A DNA stretch of 64,000 bases from positions 1-64,000 of the forward strand of contig NZ_JAUSSF010000004.1 of the NCBI RefSeq assembly GCF_030812195.1. Reading direction: 5' to 3'. This document shows positions 26,063 to 35,212 of this stretch, in pieces. Source of the DNA: Chryseobacterium lathyri (GTDB lineage: Bacteria > Bacteroidota > Bacteroidia > Flavobacteriales > Weeksellaceae). Position 1 is the stretch's first letter. Every line of letters starts with the position of its first letter. The translations under genes were made by a program, and so were the position numbers. The notes beneath the pieces were generated by a model that was not told the origin of the DNA, ran no database searches, and saw only the letters and a list, made by a program, of their open reading frames with translations.

Positions 26063-26070
26063 CAAAAATA
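26063..26070 (-). promoter_or_regulatory. -7 box for the secreted-protein pair
   Basis: On the minus strand TATTTTTG matches TAnnTTTG, with a TTG 22 nt further upstream. The ATG at 26018 is 45 nt downstream. Confidence 0.5.
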
Positions 26071-26572
26071 AAATTTTAGTTAGCCCTCTATTCAACAATT
26101 TATATACCAAAATTTTATTCAGAGCTCCATCTTAGCTTGAATTATTTCGGTTAAATACACTTAATCGACGCAATGATAGGAAATTAAACAAATGTTTAAA
26201 AAATTAAAATTATTTTTAAAAGTAAGATCAGTATTTGCAAATTCAGGCTTGATTTATTTTTAACAGTATTCATAAAAAACAGCCTCGTTATATTGTATTT
26301 TTGAATTATGATTTAGAATTATTCACTTCCAGTTTCATTTAAGGCTGAAAAACAATCCTATCTCCATATGATCTGTATTGAAGAGGTTTTCAAACTAATT
26401 AGATGATACAAATAAAATATATAGAAATTAATTATAATACACAGATTCCTCTTTATCATTGAACTTTAAACAATAATCAAACCTTTAATATCACATCGAA
26501 GTGATAAAAATTTAATTTCATTGATAATATTTCATACTTTAGTGACAACTAAAACCATCAAAATTCAAATTT
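26071..26572. other. Intergenic region between divergent surface-protein genes
   Basis: About 500 bp of very AT-rich DNA with no supported gene. It holds the minus-strand promoter at its left edge. An imperfect TACTTTAG at ~26535 is the only candidate -7 for the rightward gene, without a well-placed -33 element. Confidence 0.5.
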
Positions 26573-27745
26573 ATGAAAACATCATTATTCTCCATGAAAA
26601 GTGGCCTGGCATTAGCTATGCTTCTTTTGACAGGAATTGCCAATGCCCAGCAATGGCAAATCACCGGAAATGCAGGAATTACCGCAGCAAACTACGCAGG
26701 CACAGTAGATCCAAGGCCTTTTTTCCTACGAACGAACGGAGCCTCTTCCAATCCGGGACAGGCTATTTTGAATGAAACAGGCTCGTTTATTGTAGACGCC
26801 GTAAACAACTCCAATATCGCCAAAGTAAAAGGAAGCATCGTTACCGGAAGCTCCAATATTCTTGGAGGACTGGCCAGCAGTTCCATAGTAAGCGGCTGGG
26901 GAAACGACCTCACCAACGGCGGAGGTGCTAATCTCGTGAGCGGACAGGACAACATTGTTCTGAATAATGCCGGTAAATCTGTAGCTCTTGGCTGGAAAAA
27001 CATCATCAGAAACCAGAATCAGTTTGCATTAGGGGTAGGAATCGATCTTAAGGATGTATATTCCGGCGGATTCGGCATTGATTTGGCGGCTACCGGAAAC
27101 CGTTCTTTCGTGATCGGATCAGGAACGGGAGGAGTGAAACTGACCAACAATATTCCGCTGTCTATTATGTTTGGATTATCTCCTACATCAACAATGCTGA
27201 TCAAGGATAAAAGTGTCGGTATTCTTACGCTTGTCCCTACTGCCAATTTCCATACGGTGGGGACGGTAAGACATGAAAATCTACCCACAGGAAGCGGCCG
27301 TGCCTTGGTTGTAGATACAAGTGGAAATGTAATGGTTTCCAATACACCACTCAATAGAAGTGCTTCTTCCGATGAAACGATCCAGCAGCTGGAAGACCGT
27401 ATTCACAATCTTGAAAATACTGTGGAAGAACTGAAACAACTGCTCTTAAACAAAGGTATTTCATCAACTGAGACCTCTTCGGACGTGGCGAAATTAGCTC
27501 AGAATGTTCCTAACCCCACAAAACATGAGACAAGCATCGGCTACTATCTTCCAAAAAGTGCAAAAACAGCTTCTATTGAAGTATACAATATCTCCGGTCA
27601 GCTGGTGAAATCCCTTCCACTCCGTGAGAAAGGCAACGGGACGATCATCTTATCAGGTTCAGAACTGCAATCCGGCACCTATGTGTATACCATGACTACA
27701 GACGGAAAAGTGACAGGTTCTAAAAAGATGGTTATCCGGGATTAA
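26573..27745 (+). CDS. T9SS-exported protein with YadA-head-like repeats and coiled coil
   Basis: A 390-residue surface protein in four parts: a signal peptide (~1-25, ending GIANAQ); repeats resembling the head of trimeric autotransporter adhesins (GSIVTGSSNILGG, SSIVSGWGNDLTNG, KSVALGWKNIIRNQNQFALG; ~80-160); a heptad-patterned coiled coil (ETIQQLEDRIHNLENTVEEL, ~265-292); and a C-terminal T9SS type A sorting domain (~305-390; AQNVPNPTKHETSIGYYLPK, VYNISGQLV, LQSGTYVYTM). It should be exported by the type IX system and anchored on the cell surface, perhaps as a trimer. Monocistronic with a good terminator. Confidence 0.75.
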   Translation: MKTSLFSMKSGLALAMLLLTGIANAQQWQITGNAGITAANYAGTVDPRPFFLRTNGASSNPGQAILNETGSFIVDAVNNSNIAKVKGSIVTGSSNILGGLASSSIVSGWGNDLTNGGGANLVSGQDNIVLNNAGKSVALGWKNIIRNQNQFALGVGIDLKDVYSGGFGIDLAATGNRSFVIGSGTGGVKLTNNIPLSIMFGLSPTSTMLIKDKSVGILTLVPTANFHTVGTVRHENLPTGSGRALVVDTSGNVMVSNTPLNRSASSDETIQQLEDRIHNLENTVEELKQLLLNKGISSTETSSDVAKLAQNVPNPTKHETSIGYYLPKSAKTASIEVYNISGQLVKSLPLREKGNGTIILSGSELQSGTYVYTMTTDGKVTGSKKMVIRD

Positions 27746-27771
27746 ATTCTTGATATAATATTTTCAAAAAG

Positions 27772-27803
27772 CAGCTGGAGGAGAGACCCTCAGCTGTTTT
27801 TTT
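27772..27803 (+). terminator. Terminator of the T9SS protein gene
   Basis: CAGCTGGAGG and CCTCAGCTG form a 9-bp stem with one bulged G, then a T7 run. It starts 27 nt after the stop. Confidence 0.85.
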
Positions 27804-28111
27804 ATTACAAAAAAATCTTATGTTCCAGTGTTAATTGCTCTTAAAGAAAAATCAGTTGTTTCTTTACCATTCCTTTATTACCTATGAACCCTACATTTAA
27901 CAATCATTGTTTAATTCAATACCAAACACTCCAAATTCGCAATGAATTGATCCAGTATTTTACCATAACTTTTATTTGCTTTTTTATTTCAGATTGGAAT
28001 GGATGAACCAGCTCAGCCAAAGACAGAAGAGAATTAGTTTCTTTATAGCCCCTTGCTTATCAAAAATAGGGTTAAAGATTTCAGAGGCAAATAAGTATTA
28101 TAAAATAGCTA
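27804..28111. other. Intergenic stretch without a supported gene
   Basis: About 300 bp between converging genes. A 69-codon rightward frame (27976-28185) overlaps the end of the opposing flavoprotein gene and has no recognisable feature, so it is discounted. No further hairpin or repeat was noticed. Confidence 0.55.
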
Positions 28112-28834
28112 TCACAGCCCCTTCTTCCCCTCCATCCAATACGCCTGCGACCTTATACACTTCCCATTCACCCCCTTCGCTTTAAGAAACTTCCGGATCA
28201 TAGACATCGCATTTCCGTTTCCTGTAAGATAAAAAACCACTTCATTATTGTAAACAGCCTGTTTTTCCTCTTTCAAAAAGTCGTTTAAAGCTTCCATAAT
28301 GCTCTGAATATCATTTTTGGGAGCGTGATAACCGTAAAGTGCTAATTCCTTCAAAACCGATGAATCTTCCAGTTCGTGAAGACAGACAAACGAACCACCT
28401 ATCTCTTCCGCAGCTTCTTTAATGGAAAGAGAGCTTCCCAGCGAAGTTTCATCACCTATGGAAAAATGGATTTCTGCATTGGGTTCAAAGAAACGTTTTC
28501 CTCGCGGCAATAATATCTTTATAGTTTCGCCTGCCGAAAGGCTGCCTGCAAAACTACTTCCTACAGAATTGATATCATGGAGATGGAAAATTACATCGAA
28601 GGTTCCGGTGTATTTATTAAAATTGAATGGTGAATAATTGCGGTAATCCCTTTCATTGACCCTTATTCCTATAGCATAAGCAGGTTCAAAGTGAACGTCT
28701 TCCAGGCCGGCAGCAAAACGGATAAGGCGAAGATCTTTTGAAACAGATTCTGTATAGATAACGGTGCATTCTTTAAATTTTGAGGACATGACATTTTCTA
28801 ACGTGTCATTGATCCATTTCGGTAAGCTTGGCAT
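28112..28834 (-). CDS. Siderophore-interacting FAD/NAD(P)H reductase (SIP family)
   Basis: A 240-residue cytosolic flavoprotein of the SIP/ViuB group, which reduces ferric siderophores to release iron. The FAD-binding beta-barrel carries RNYSPF (the RxYSxF motif). The NAD-binding half has the terminal segment VVFYLTGNGNAMSMIRKFLK and SQAYWMEGKKG, the family's C-terminal pattern. It starts MPSLPKWIND. An AraC regulator gene lies 82 nt upstream on the same strand, suggesting iron- or siderophore-dependent control; no Fur box was identified. Confidence 0.78.
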   Translation of the reverse strand: MPSLPKWINDTLENVMSSKFKECTVIYTESVSKDLRLIRFAAGLEDVHFEPAYAIGIRVNERDYRNYSPFNFNKYTGTFDVIFHLHDINSVGSSFAGSLSAGETIKILLPRGKRFFEPNAEIHFSIGDETSLGSSLSIKEAAEEIGGSFVCLHELEDSSVLKELALYGYHAPKNDIQSIMEALNDFLKEEKQAVYNNEVVFYLTGNGNAMSMIRKFLKAKGVNGKCIRSQAYWMEGKKGL

Positions 28835-28916
28835 AAATAATTTTTAATGCAAAGGAAGCTTCAAAATGAATGCAGACCGATAGCCTGATCAGGGTATTAG
28901 TTGGACAATTCGTGGT

Positions 28917-29789
28917 TTACTGCCTGCTTCGGTATTTATCACGGAATTCTGTCGGCGGACAGCCTTCAACCTTAGAAAATAAGCGGGAAAAGTAGGCATG
29001 ATCACCATAGCCTAGCTCATACGCAATTTCTTTTACACTAAGCTGAGTGAAGAACAAAAGCCTTTTGGCTTCTATCAAAACTTCCTGATGGATCCAGTGC
29101 TGTGCAGATTTACCTGTTACCTCACGAATAACCTCGGTCAGATATCCAGGTGAAATATTCAAAATCCGGGCATAAGCTGATGGACTTTTCAGGGTTTTAA
29201 ATTCTTTTCTTATCAAAATCCTGAATTTTCTGGTCAATTGAACAGCACGGCTTTCACTGGATGTTCCTGTATGGCTTCCGCCTAAAAAGATAAGGGCATA
29301 CAGGCCTGTAAAAGCACTCATTAATGACTGAACAACAAGAAATCCTTCTTTGGTAGCCAACATTTCTTCTGTACAGGACATCTGAAGCATTCCGGCGCAG
29401 GTATTGAGCTTTTCAATCCAGCTATGATCAACAGTTACCGGCTGTATATCTACTAAAGATTCTTCAAAAACCGATCTTACAGCATCAGGCAACAGGTCTG
29501 CTTTAACTGCAATAAACCATCCGGTAACTTGTTCCATTAAAATCCCCTGATGAACCTGCCCCGGCAGCAGAAAGAAAATAGCAGAATCCCAGGCCTCTAT
29601 CACTTTAAAATCAACCATCATCTTGGCTCTGCCACTTTCCAGAAACGTAAAAATATAATGACTGTCCCGATGAATTCCTTTATCAAAAAGATTATCTGCG
29701 GAACTCATCGTCCGCTTTTCAATTCTTTCGATCAGAATGCCATGCTGGGTAATACTGTTTAAATCGTAGGTAGGGATGCTCTGTTTCAT
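28917..29789 (-). CDS. AraC-family transcriptional regulator
   Basis: A 290-residue regulator with a cupin-type N-terminal domain (~20-110; SHYIFTFLESGRAKMMVDFK, FLLPGQVHQGIL) and a C-terminal pair of HTH motifs (~190-290). The signature is LSVKEIAYELGYGDHAYFSR with LFSKVEGCPPTEFRDKYR. It is encoded directly upstream of the siderophore-interacting reductase in the same orientation and is probably its activator, like other AraC proteins that sense siderophores. The ligand is not deducible. Confidence 0.88.
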   Translation of the reverse strand: MKQSIPTYDLNSITQHGILIERIEKRTMSSADNLFDKGIHRDSHYIFTFLESGRAKMMVDFKVIEAWDSAIFFLLPGQVHQGILMEQVTGWFIAVKADLLPDAVRSVFEESLVDIQPVTVDHSWIEKLNTCAGMLQMSCTEEMLATKEGFLVVQSLMSAFTGLYALIFLGGSHTGTSSESRAVQLTRKFRILIRKEFKTLKSPSAYARILNISPGYLTEVIREVTGKSAQHWIHQEVLIEAKRLLFFTQLSVKEIAYELGYGDHAYFSRLFSKVEGCPPTEFRDKYRSRQ

Positions 29790-29844
29790 ACTTTGGAATC
29801 AGTTATTGATACAAAATCATACAGCAACAAGCCGTATGCCCGGC

Positions 29845-30480
29845 TTATTTAGCTCTTGACAAAGCCATTTTTACAGCTAAATAAGTAAGTACACCCGCCA
29901 TAAACCATTTCTGAGCCTTCACCCAAAACGGATTATCGGCAAAAAATGCCGCCACTTTTGCTGCAGTGAGCACAATTATAAAATTAACGCTGAAACTTAC
30001 AAAAACCTGAACAATTCCCAGTTCAAAGCTTTGCATTAAAACAGAACCATATTCAGGTTTAATGAATTGCGGGAAAAAGGACAGGTAAAACACAGCCACT
30101 TTCGGATTAAGCGCACTTGTAAGAAAGCCAACAGTAAAAAGCTTTTTGACACCATCAGGCGGACTGTTTTTATCTACCTCAAATATATTTTTACTCTTTG
30201 GTTTTACTGCCTGGTAAGCTAAATACAAAAGATAAACGGTTCCGAGCGTTTTCAGGACAGTATAAGCGACCGGAACTGCCAGTAATACAGCTGTAAGTCC
30301 AAAAGATACCATGATAATATGGAACATAAAACCACAAACCACGCCTGCCAGAGAAATCATTCCGGATTTTTTTCCCTGCGTAATTGACTTTGAAATAAGA
30401 TAGATCATATTGGGGCCGGGACTTATCACCAAAACAAGGGCAGCCAGGACAAAGAATAAAAGCTCGTGAAGTGGAATCAT
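29845..30480 (-). CDS. LysE/RhtB-family amino-acid exporter
   Basis: A 211-residue inner-membrane exporter with about six helices. Family features: the N-terminal VISPGPNMIYLISKSITQGK segment, GMISLAGVVCGFMFHIIMV, and the FTVGFLTSALNPKVAVFYLS loop (GxxxxxxNPKxxxFY). It probably exports neutral or basic amino acids or homoserine lactones. The gene is separated from the AraC gene by 55 nt, so the three minus-strand genes 30480-28112 might be co-transcribed, although their functions are not obviously linked. Confidence 0.88.
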   Translation of the reverse strand: MIPLHELLFFVLAALVLVISPGPNMIYLISKSITQGKKSGMISLAGVVCGFMFHIIMVSFGLTAVLLAVPVAYTVLKTLGTVYLLYLAYQAVKPKSKNIFEVDKNSPPDGVKKLFTVGFLTSALNPKVAVFYLSFFPQFIKPEYGSVLMQSFELGIVQVFVSFSVNFIIVLTAAKVAAFFADNPFWVKAQKWFMAGVLTYLAVKMALSRAK

Positions 30481-30651
30481 CTTTTATGCAGTTATTTATT
30501 TAAATATTCTGTACTAGAGAGGTACCTCAGATACGGAGAATAATGGAACAAATATATTGATTTCATTCAAAGCTGTACTCATTTTTTATCCTGCAGTGAT
30601 CATTTAACATTAAGATGGCCATAAAATATAAGGCTGATAGTCGTATTTTAT

Positions 30652-30659
30652 TATTTTTG
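30652..30659 (+). promoter_or_regulatory. Possible -7 box before a small ORF
   Basis: TATTTTTG matches TAnnTTTG and lies 55 nt upstream of the 43-codon frame at 30715. No clear TTTG is seen 19 nt upstream. Confidence 0.3.
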
Positions 30660-30714
30660 TATTCCCGAAAGAGGGATTTTTTCTACTTTTTCTCAGATAA
30701 CCACACCAAAAACT

Positions 30715-30846
30715 ATGAACCGAAATCAATTGCTGCCTGCTGGCTATTCAAATATTCAGGAAACAATCTGCTGTAAAAGATTGAGAATGCTTCTTCCTAT
30801 TTTATTATTTGACAGAATATTTTTCAATGTCAGTAATATCATTTAA
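30715..30846 (+). CDS. Possible 43-residue small protein, uncertain
   Basis: An ATG-initiated frame of 43 codons lies alone in the 513-bp gap before the TonB receptor gene. It starts MNRNQLLPAGY, contains a Cys-Cys-Lys-Arg stretch and ends in a hydrophobic segment (MLLPILLFDRIFF). A TAnnTTTG sequence is 55 nt upstream. I do not recognise it and no strong ribosome binding site is visible. It could be a real small membrane-associated peptide, a leader or chance. Confidence 0.2.
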   Translation: MNRNQLLPAGYSNIQETICCKRLRMLLPILLFDRIFFNVSNII

Positions 30847-30993
30847 GTTTTTACGTTTGACAGTAAACTGAGAACCATTTACCTAACATTAAAAGTTTCA
30901 TTCATCTAATTTACTTTTCTGTAATTGGCTTAGCATCAATCAACCAAAATATACTATTTGATAGGATTTTTACTACATTAAAATTTAAACTCA
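30847..30993. other. Upstream region of the TonB receptor operon
   Basis: AT-rich sequence holding a TACGTTTG (30852-30859) that fits TAnnTTTG but lacks a correctly spaced TTTG. It is a weak promoter candidate for the receptor gene, with a leader of about 130 nt. Confidence 0.3.
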
Positions 30994-33333
30994 ATGCAAA
31001 AATTGTTTTTTAAAACTGCCGTCACCGCTGCTGTACTCTGTTTCAGCTCTGTGGTGCTGGCGCAGCAGAAATATTCAGTAAGTGGTACTGTGAAGGATCA
31101 CAAGAATGGAGAGCTGCTGATTGGAGTTACTGTAAAAGTAAGTGAAGATCCTTCTATTTCTGTGGTTGCCAATGAATATGGTTTTTACTCACTGTCCCTT
31201 CCCGAAGGAAGCTATACACTGATCGTTTCCTATCCGGGTTACCGTGATTTTGAGCTGCCTGTAAAGGTTGAGCAGAATACAAAGCTGGATCTGCCGCTCG
31301 ACCAGGAAGAAAAAGGGGATGAAAAGGTGGGGAAAATTGACGAGGTCGTTATTTCAGGGATCAAAAAGGATAAAAATCTTACTTCGGCCCAGATGGGAAC
31401 TGAAACTTTAAGCATTAAAAATATAGAAAAGCTGCCGGTTTTATTCGGGGAAAAAGATGTTATGAAAACGATACAGCTTTTACCGGGAATCAAAAGCAAT
31501 GGTGAAGGAAGCAGCGGATTCAGCGTAAGGGGCGGAGCTACGGACCAGAACCTGATCTTACTGGATGAAGCACCTGTTTATAATGCTTCGCACTTGTTAG
31601 GTTTTTTCAGCACCTTCAACAGTGATGCATTGAAAGACGCCAGCATTATCAAAGGAAATAGCCCGGCTCAGTACGGAGGCCGTCTTTCTTCGGTAATGGA
31701 CGTTAAGATGAAAGACGGGAACAATAAGGATTACAATGTGAATGGAGGAATTGGACTGATCAGCAGCAGATTGAGTGTGGAAGGGCCTATTCAGAAGGAA
31801 AAATCTTCATTCATTGTTTCCGGAAGAAGAACATATGCCGATCTTTTTCTTAAGACGAGTGATGATTATAAGGACAGCAAACTTTATTTCTATGACCTGA
31901 ATCTGAAAGCCAATTATCAGATCAATGAAAGCAACCGTCTTTATCTGTCAGGCTATTTCGGAAGAGATGTCCTGGGATTGGGTGATACATTCTCAACAGA
32001 CTGGGGAAATACAACGGCTACGCTCCGCTGGAACAGTATCATCAGCAGTAAACTGTTTTCCAATACTTCATTAATTTACAGCAATTATAATTACAAGATC
32101 AGCCTGAAAAACAATGATAATACGTTTGGTTTGGATTCTCAGATCGAGGACTGGAACCTTAAGCAGGATTTTACGTGGTTTGCCGGAAATAAGCATTCGG
32201 TGCGTTTCGGACTTCAATCTATTTACCATACGATCACTCCAAGCAGTGCTTCCGGTACAAGTGTGAGCAGTTTTCCGAGAAACCCGAGAAAATCATGGGA
32301 AAATGCAGTGTATATTAATGATGATTTTAAAGCCTCTGACAAACTGACCGTGAATTATGGTTTAAGGCTTTCTACTTTCAGCATTTTGGGAGGTGACACA
32401 TATAATACCTATGACAATGGAGTGATTACAGACAGCCGGTTTCTGGAAAAAGGTAAATTCGGAAAGACCTACTTTAATCTTGAACCGAGAATTACCGCCA
32501 ATTACCGTATCAATGAGGTAAGCAGCATCAAGGCAGGATATTCCCGCAACACACAGAATCTCCATCTTCTGAGCAACAGCAGCAGCGGAAATCCTACGGA
32601 CCAGTGGATTGGGAGCAGCTACAGCGTAAAGCCGGAAATAGCCGATCAGATCAGCGCAGGATACAGCAGAAATTTCAATAACAACAATTATGAACTGAAT
32701 GCTGAGATTTATTACAAATCCATGCAAAACCAGATCGACTTTAAAAACGGCGCGCAGATTACCTTTGATACGGCAGCAGATATAGAAAGCGAATTGCTGT
32801 ATGGCAAAGGAAGGGCCTACGGACTGGAACTGATCGCCAAGAAGAAAAGCGGAAGACTTACAGGATGGATTTCCTACACATTGTCTAAAACAGAAAGAAA
32901 AATAAACGGAATCAATGATAATAAATGGTATAACGCCAGAATGGACAAAACCCATGACCTGTCTATTGTAGCCACTTATGAGCTGAATAAAAAATGGTCA
33001 TTATCCGGATTATTCCTTTACAGTACAGGAAATGCCGTTACTTTTCCTACCGCAAAGTATGAGCTGAACGGGCAGACTATATTTCAGTACAGCAGCAGGA
33101 ATGCAGACCGTATGCCCGCCTACCACAGAATGGATCTGAGCGCTACCTATGAACCGGAGTCTACCAAGCGCTTCAAAGGCTCATGGTCATTCGGTATTTA
33201 CAATCTCTACGGCCGGGAAAATGCCTATACGATTACGTTTGAAGACAACCCGAACAACCCGGGAACAACACGCGCTATGCAGACCTCACTTTTCCGTTGG
33301 GTACCCAACATCACTTATAATTTCAAATTTTAG
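30994..33333 (+). CDS. TonB-dependent outer-membrane receptor with carboxypeptidase-regulatory-like domain
   Basis: A 779-residue outer-membrane receptor. After the signal peptide (ending VVLAQQ) comes a CarboxypepD_reg-like beta-sandwich (~25-100; YSVSGTVKDHKNGELLIGVT, GFYSLSLPEGSYTLIVSYPG), then the plug domain (~115-230; VFGEKDVMKTIQLLPGIKS-like block, SGFSVRGGATDQNLILLDEA) and a C-terminal beta-barrel ending in the aromatic residue Phe (NITYNFKF). The DUF4249 lipoprotein gene starts 3 nt later. Such pairs import or bind unknown substrates, in the style of SusC/SusD but unrelated to SusD. Substrate unknown. Confidence 0.9.
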   Translation: MQKLFFKTAVTAAVLCFSSVVLAQQKYSVSGTVKDHKNGELLIGVTVKVSEDPSISVVANEYGFYSLSLPEGSYTLIVSYPGYRDFELPVKVEQNTKLDLPLDQEEKGDEKVGKIDEVVISGIKKDKNLTSAQMGTETLSIKNIEKLPVLFGEKDVMKTIQLLPGIKSNGEGSSGFSVRGGATDQNLILLDEAPVYNASHLLGFFSTFNSDALKDASIIKGNSPAQYGGRLSSVMDVKMKDGNNKDYNVNGGIGLISSRLSVEGPIQKEKSSFIVSGRRTYADLFLKTSDDYKDSKLYFYDLNLKANYQINESNRLYLSGYFGRDVLGLGDTFSTDWGNTTATLRWNSIISSKLFSNTSLIYSNYNYKISLKNNDNTFGLDSQIEDWNLKQDFTWFAGNKHSVRFGLQSIYHTITPSSASGTSVSSFPRNPRKSWENAVYINDDFKASDKLTVNYGLRLSTFSILGGDTYNTYDNGVITDSRFLEKGKFGKTYFNLEPRITANYRINEVSSIKAGYSRNTQNLHLLSNSSSGNPTDQWIGSSYSVKPEIADQISAGYSRNFNNNNYELNAEIYYKSMQNQIDFKNGAQITFDTAADIESELLYGKGRAYGLELIAKKKSGRLTGWISYTLSKTERKINGINDNKWYNARMDKTHDLSIVATYELNKKWSLSGLFLYSTGNAVTFPTAKYELNGQTIFQYSSRNADRMPAYHRMDLSATYEPESTKRFKGSWSFGIYNLYGRENAYTITFEDNPNNPGTTRAMQTSLFRWVPNITYNFKF

Positions 33334-33336
33334 ATC

Positions 33337-34152
33337 ATGAAGAATATCATTTTTATCATATTATCCCTGTTTTTACTATCTTCCTGTGAAAAGGAGATCG
33401 ATCTTGATCTGGATGACAAGAGTGGAAACATCGTCATAGAAGGCAATATAACGAATCAGCCGGGACCGTATATTGTAAGAATCACAAAATCTGTAGCTTT
33501 TACACAAAACAATCAATATCCTGCAATCACTGATGCACAGGTTGTTGTAAGTGACAATACAGGTCAGACGGAAACTTTACAGTATGTAGGCGACGGAAAA
33601 TATATAACCACAGCTTTTACCGGGGTAACCGGCAGGACCTATACCCTGAAAATACAGGCTGAAGGAAAGCAGTATACAGCTCAAAGTACCATGCCTGATG
33701 TTGTCAGTTTTGATGGCCTGACACAGGATTCTTTTACCTTCGGAAGCGATACTACCTATACCCTTTTACCTGTTTTCACTGATCCTGCAGTACTGGGAAA
33801 CCGTTATCTTTTCAATTTTACCATCAATAACATGACGAAAAAGACGTTTGAGGTATTTTCGGATAATGTAAATAACGGAATGGTTAACCAAAGACCTTTG
33901 TTTCTCCCGAATGAAGATAATGATGATGACCCTACGGACCATAAGGTAGTGCCCGGAGATACTGTTTATGTAGAAATGCAATCCATCGATCATACTATAT
34001 TCACCTATTATTCCGCCCTTCTGCAGATTTCAGAGGACGGCGGACCTGGCGGAGGCGTTACACCTTCCAATCCTCCAAGTAATATTGACAATGGAGCTTT
34101 GGGCTATTTCTCAGCGCATACGGTGCAGAAAAGAAGTATTGTCATTCAGTAA
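33337..34152 (+). CDS. DUF4249 lipoprotein, partner of the TonB receptor
   Basis: A 271-residue lipoprotein with lipobox LLSSC (Cys17), expected on the outer membrane. The N-terminal half, EKEIDLDLDDKSGNIVIEGN and ITNQPGPYIVRITKS with DAQVVVSDN, is the DUF4249 signature (Ig-like beta-sandwich). The second half has a Gly/Pro-rich region (GGPGGGVTPSNPPSNIDNGA) followed by LGYFSAHTVQKRSIVI, the usual DUF4249 end. It is co-transcribed with the preceding receptor gene (3-nt gap), ending at a strong terminator. Function is inferred as ligand capture for the receptor. Confidence 0.85.
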   Translation: MKNIIFIILSLFLLSSCEKEIDLDLDDKSGNIVIEGNITNQPGPYIVRITKSVAFTQNNQYPAITDAQVVVSDNTGQTETLQYVGDGKYITTAFTGVTGRTYTLKIQAEGKQYTAQSTMPDVVSFDGLTQDSFTFGSDTTYTLLPVFTDPAVLGNRYLFNFTINNMTKKTFEVFSDNVNNGMVNQRPLFLPNEDNDDDPTDHKVVPGDTVYVEMQSIDHTIFTYYSALLQISEDGGPGGGVTPSNPPSNIDNGALGYFSAHTVQKRSIVIQ

Positions 34153-34175
34153 ATTATAATCACCAAGCTATAAAG

Positions 34176-34210
34176 AAGGCTACTCCTAATGATTGGAGTA
34201 GCCTTTTTTT
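34176..34210 (+). terminator. Terminator of the TonB receptor operon
   Basis: AAGGCTACTCC (34176-34186) pairs perfectly with GGAGTAGCCTT (34195-34205) across an 8-nt loop and runs into T7. Confidence 0.9.
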
Positions 34211-34444
34211 AATCACTGCCAAAAATTATTTTCCTAAAATTTTATCAGAATTGTTTTATCAGAATTCATATTTACAGAATAGATTAAAAAATTCACAAAA
34301 CCCTAATAAACAACCGATTATCATTATTAAGTATTTCTACTGAAGTTCATATTTGGTTATTTACACGCTAAAATCCGGACCTTTTTCTTCGTTCCTTTGA
34401 GTTGTTCAATAACTAATTACAAACACCAACTAAAAAACAAAACA

Positions 34445-35104
34445 ATGGAAACTATTCAAATTACACAGACCGAAGTGGGTTTCAAAGATCCGTTCGAACG
34501 CGTTATTTCAACCTCAAAAGCAGGAGGAGAATCCAAAGAGTCTTATTCTATCGAAGTAGCGGGGGAAGGACAGCTTACAGGGCTTTCCTATACTGTACCG
34601 CCATTCACTCAGGGAAGGATCACAGCTTCTCTTCAGGTATCTGCCATGTCCAGCCAGGATGTGAAAAATCTGAATGACCTGGCGATGAGCATGCTGAGTG
34701 CCAGCTACAAAGAAGAAGTTAAAGAGTATGAAAAAACATCGGCAAGTGCCAACTTATCCGTTTGGACGTGGTTCTTCGGCGGCGGCGGAGCTTCTGCTTC
34801 TTATGAAAAAACAAAACAATCTATGAAGTCCAAAGGGCTTACGGAAGCTCAGATCACCACATTAATGGATGCTTTTCTTGAAAAGGCAAAGCAGATGTCT
34901 ACTGTAAATATTGACTTTTACGTGAATAATTCGGCCAATGACTTTGCCGTTTCGGGTGATCTGTATCTGTATACGGTTTCAGGAACGATCAAGACTGAAA
35001 AAGGAACTGCGCAATACCGCATGCTGGCTGATCAGGCTTCTGCAGGTGGACCTCCCCCTTCTGGTGGCGGAGCACCTTCTGCGGGAACCATTAAACTGAA
35101 CTAA
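34445..35104 (+). CDS. Hypothetical protein next to protease and TssD
   Basis: A 219-residue protein from the ATG giving METIQITQTE; an upstream TTG frame adds 16 residues with no support. There is no signal peptide. Residues ~45-75 form beta-strands, ~80-105 an acidic-basic helix (KEEVKEYEKTSASANLSVW) followed by a Gly-rich hydrophobic segment (WTWFFGGGGASASYEKTKQS), then a helix (ITTLMDAFLEKAKQM), more strands and a Pro/Gly-rich tail (GGPPPSGGGAPSAG). I do not recognise the family. The hydrophobic glycine segment could insert into membranes. It lies 108 nt upstream of a cytosolic-type protease gene and 1.2 kb from tssD. Confidence 0.6.
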   Translation: METIQITQTEVGFKDPFERVISTSKAGGESKESYSIEVAGEGQLTGLSYTVPPFTQGRITASLQVSAMSSQDVKNLNDLAMSMLSASYKEEVKEYEKTSASANLSVWTWFFGGGGASASYEKTKQSMKSKGLTEAQITTLMDAFLEKAKQMSTVNIDFYVNNSANDFAVSGDLYLYTVSGTIKTEKGTAQYRMLADQASAGGPPPSGGGAPSAGTIKLN

Positions 35105-35130
35105 CAGTCAGTTTATTGAGATGATTAGAG

Positions 35131-35159
35131 TTCGGAACGGTAATGCCGTTCCGAATTTT
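35131..35159 (+). terminator. Terminator or attenuator between the hypothetical and protease genes
   Basis: TTCGGAACGG (35131-35140) and CCGTTCCGAA (35146-35155) form a perfect 10-bp stem with a 5-nt loop and TTTTAAT after it. It separates the two genes, so they may be transcribed separately or the second at a reduced level. Confidence 0.85.
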
Positions 35160-35212
35160 AATACAATAATTATTACCTATCCTATTTATCAATCCAATAA
35201 AACCACCAGATC

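Noticed and set aside
29830..29847. Terminator at the LysE exporter stop
   Set aside because: A 6-bp hairpin is present but it overlaps the stop codon and has no U-tract on the minus strand.
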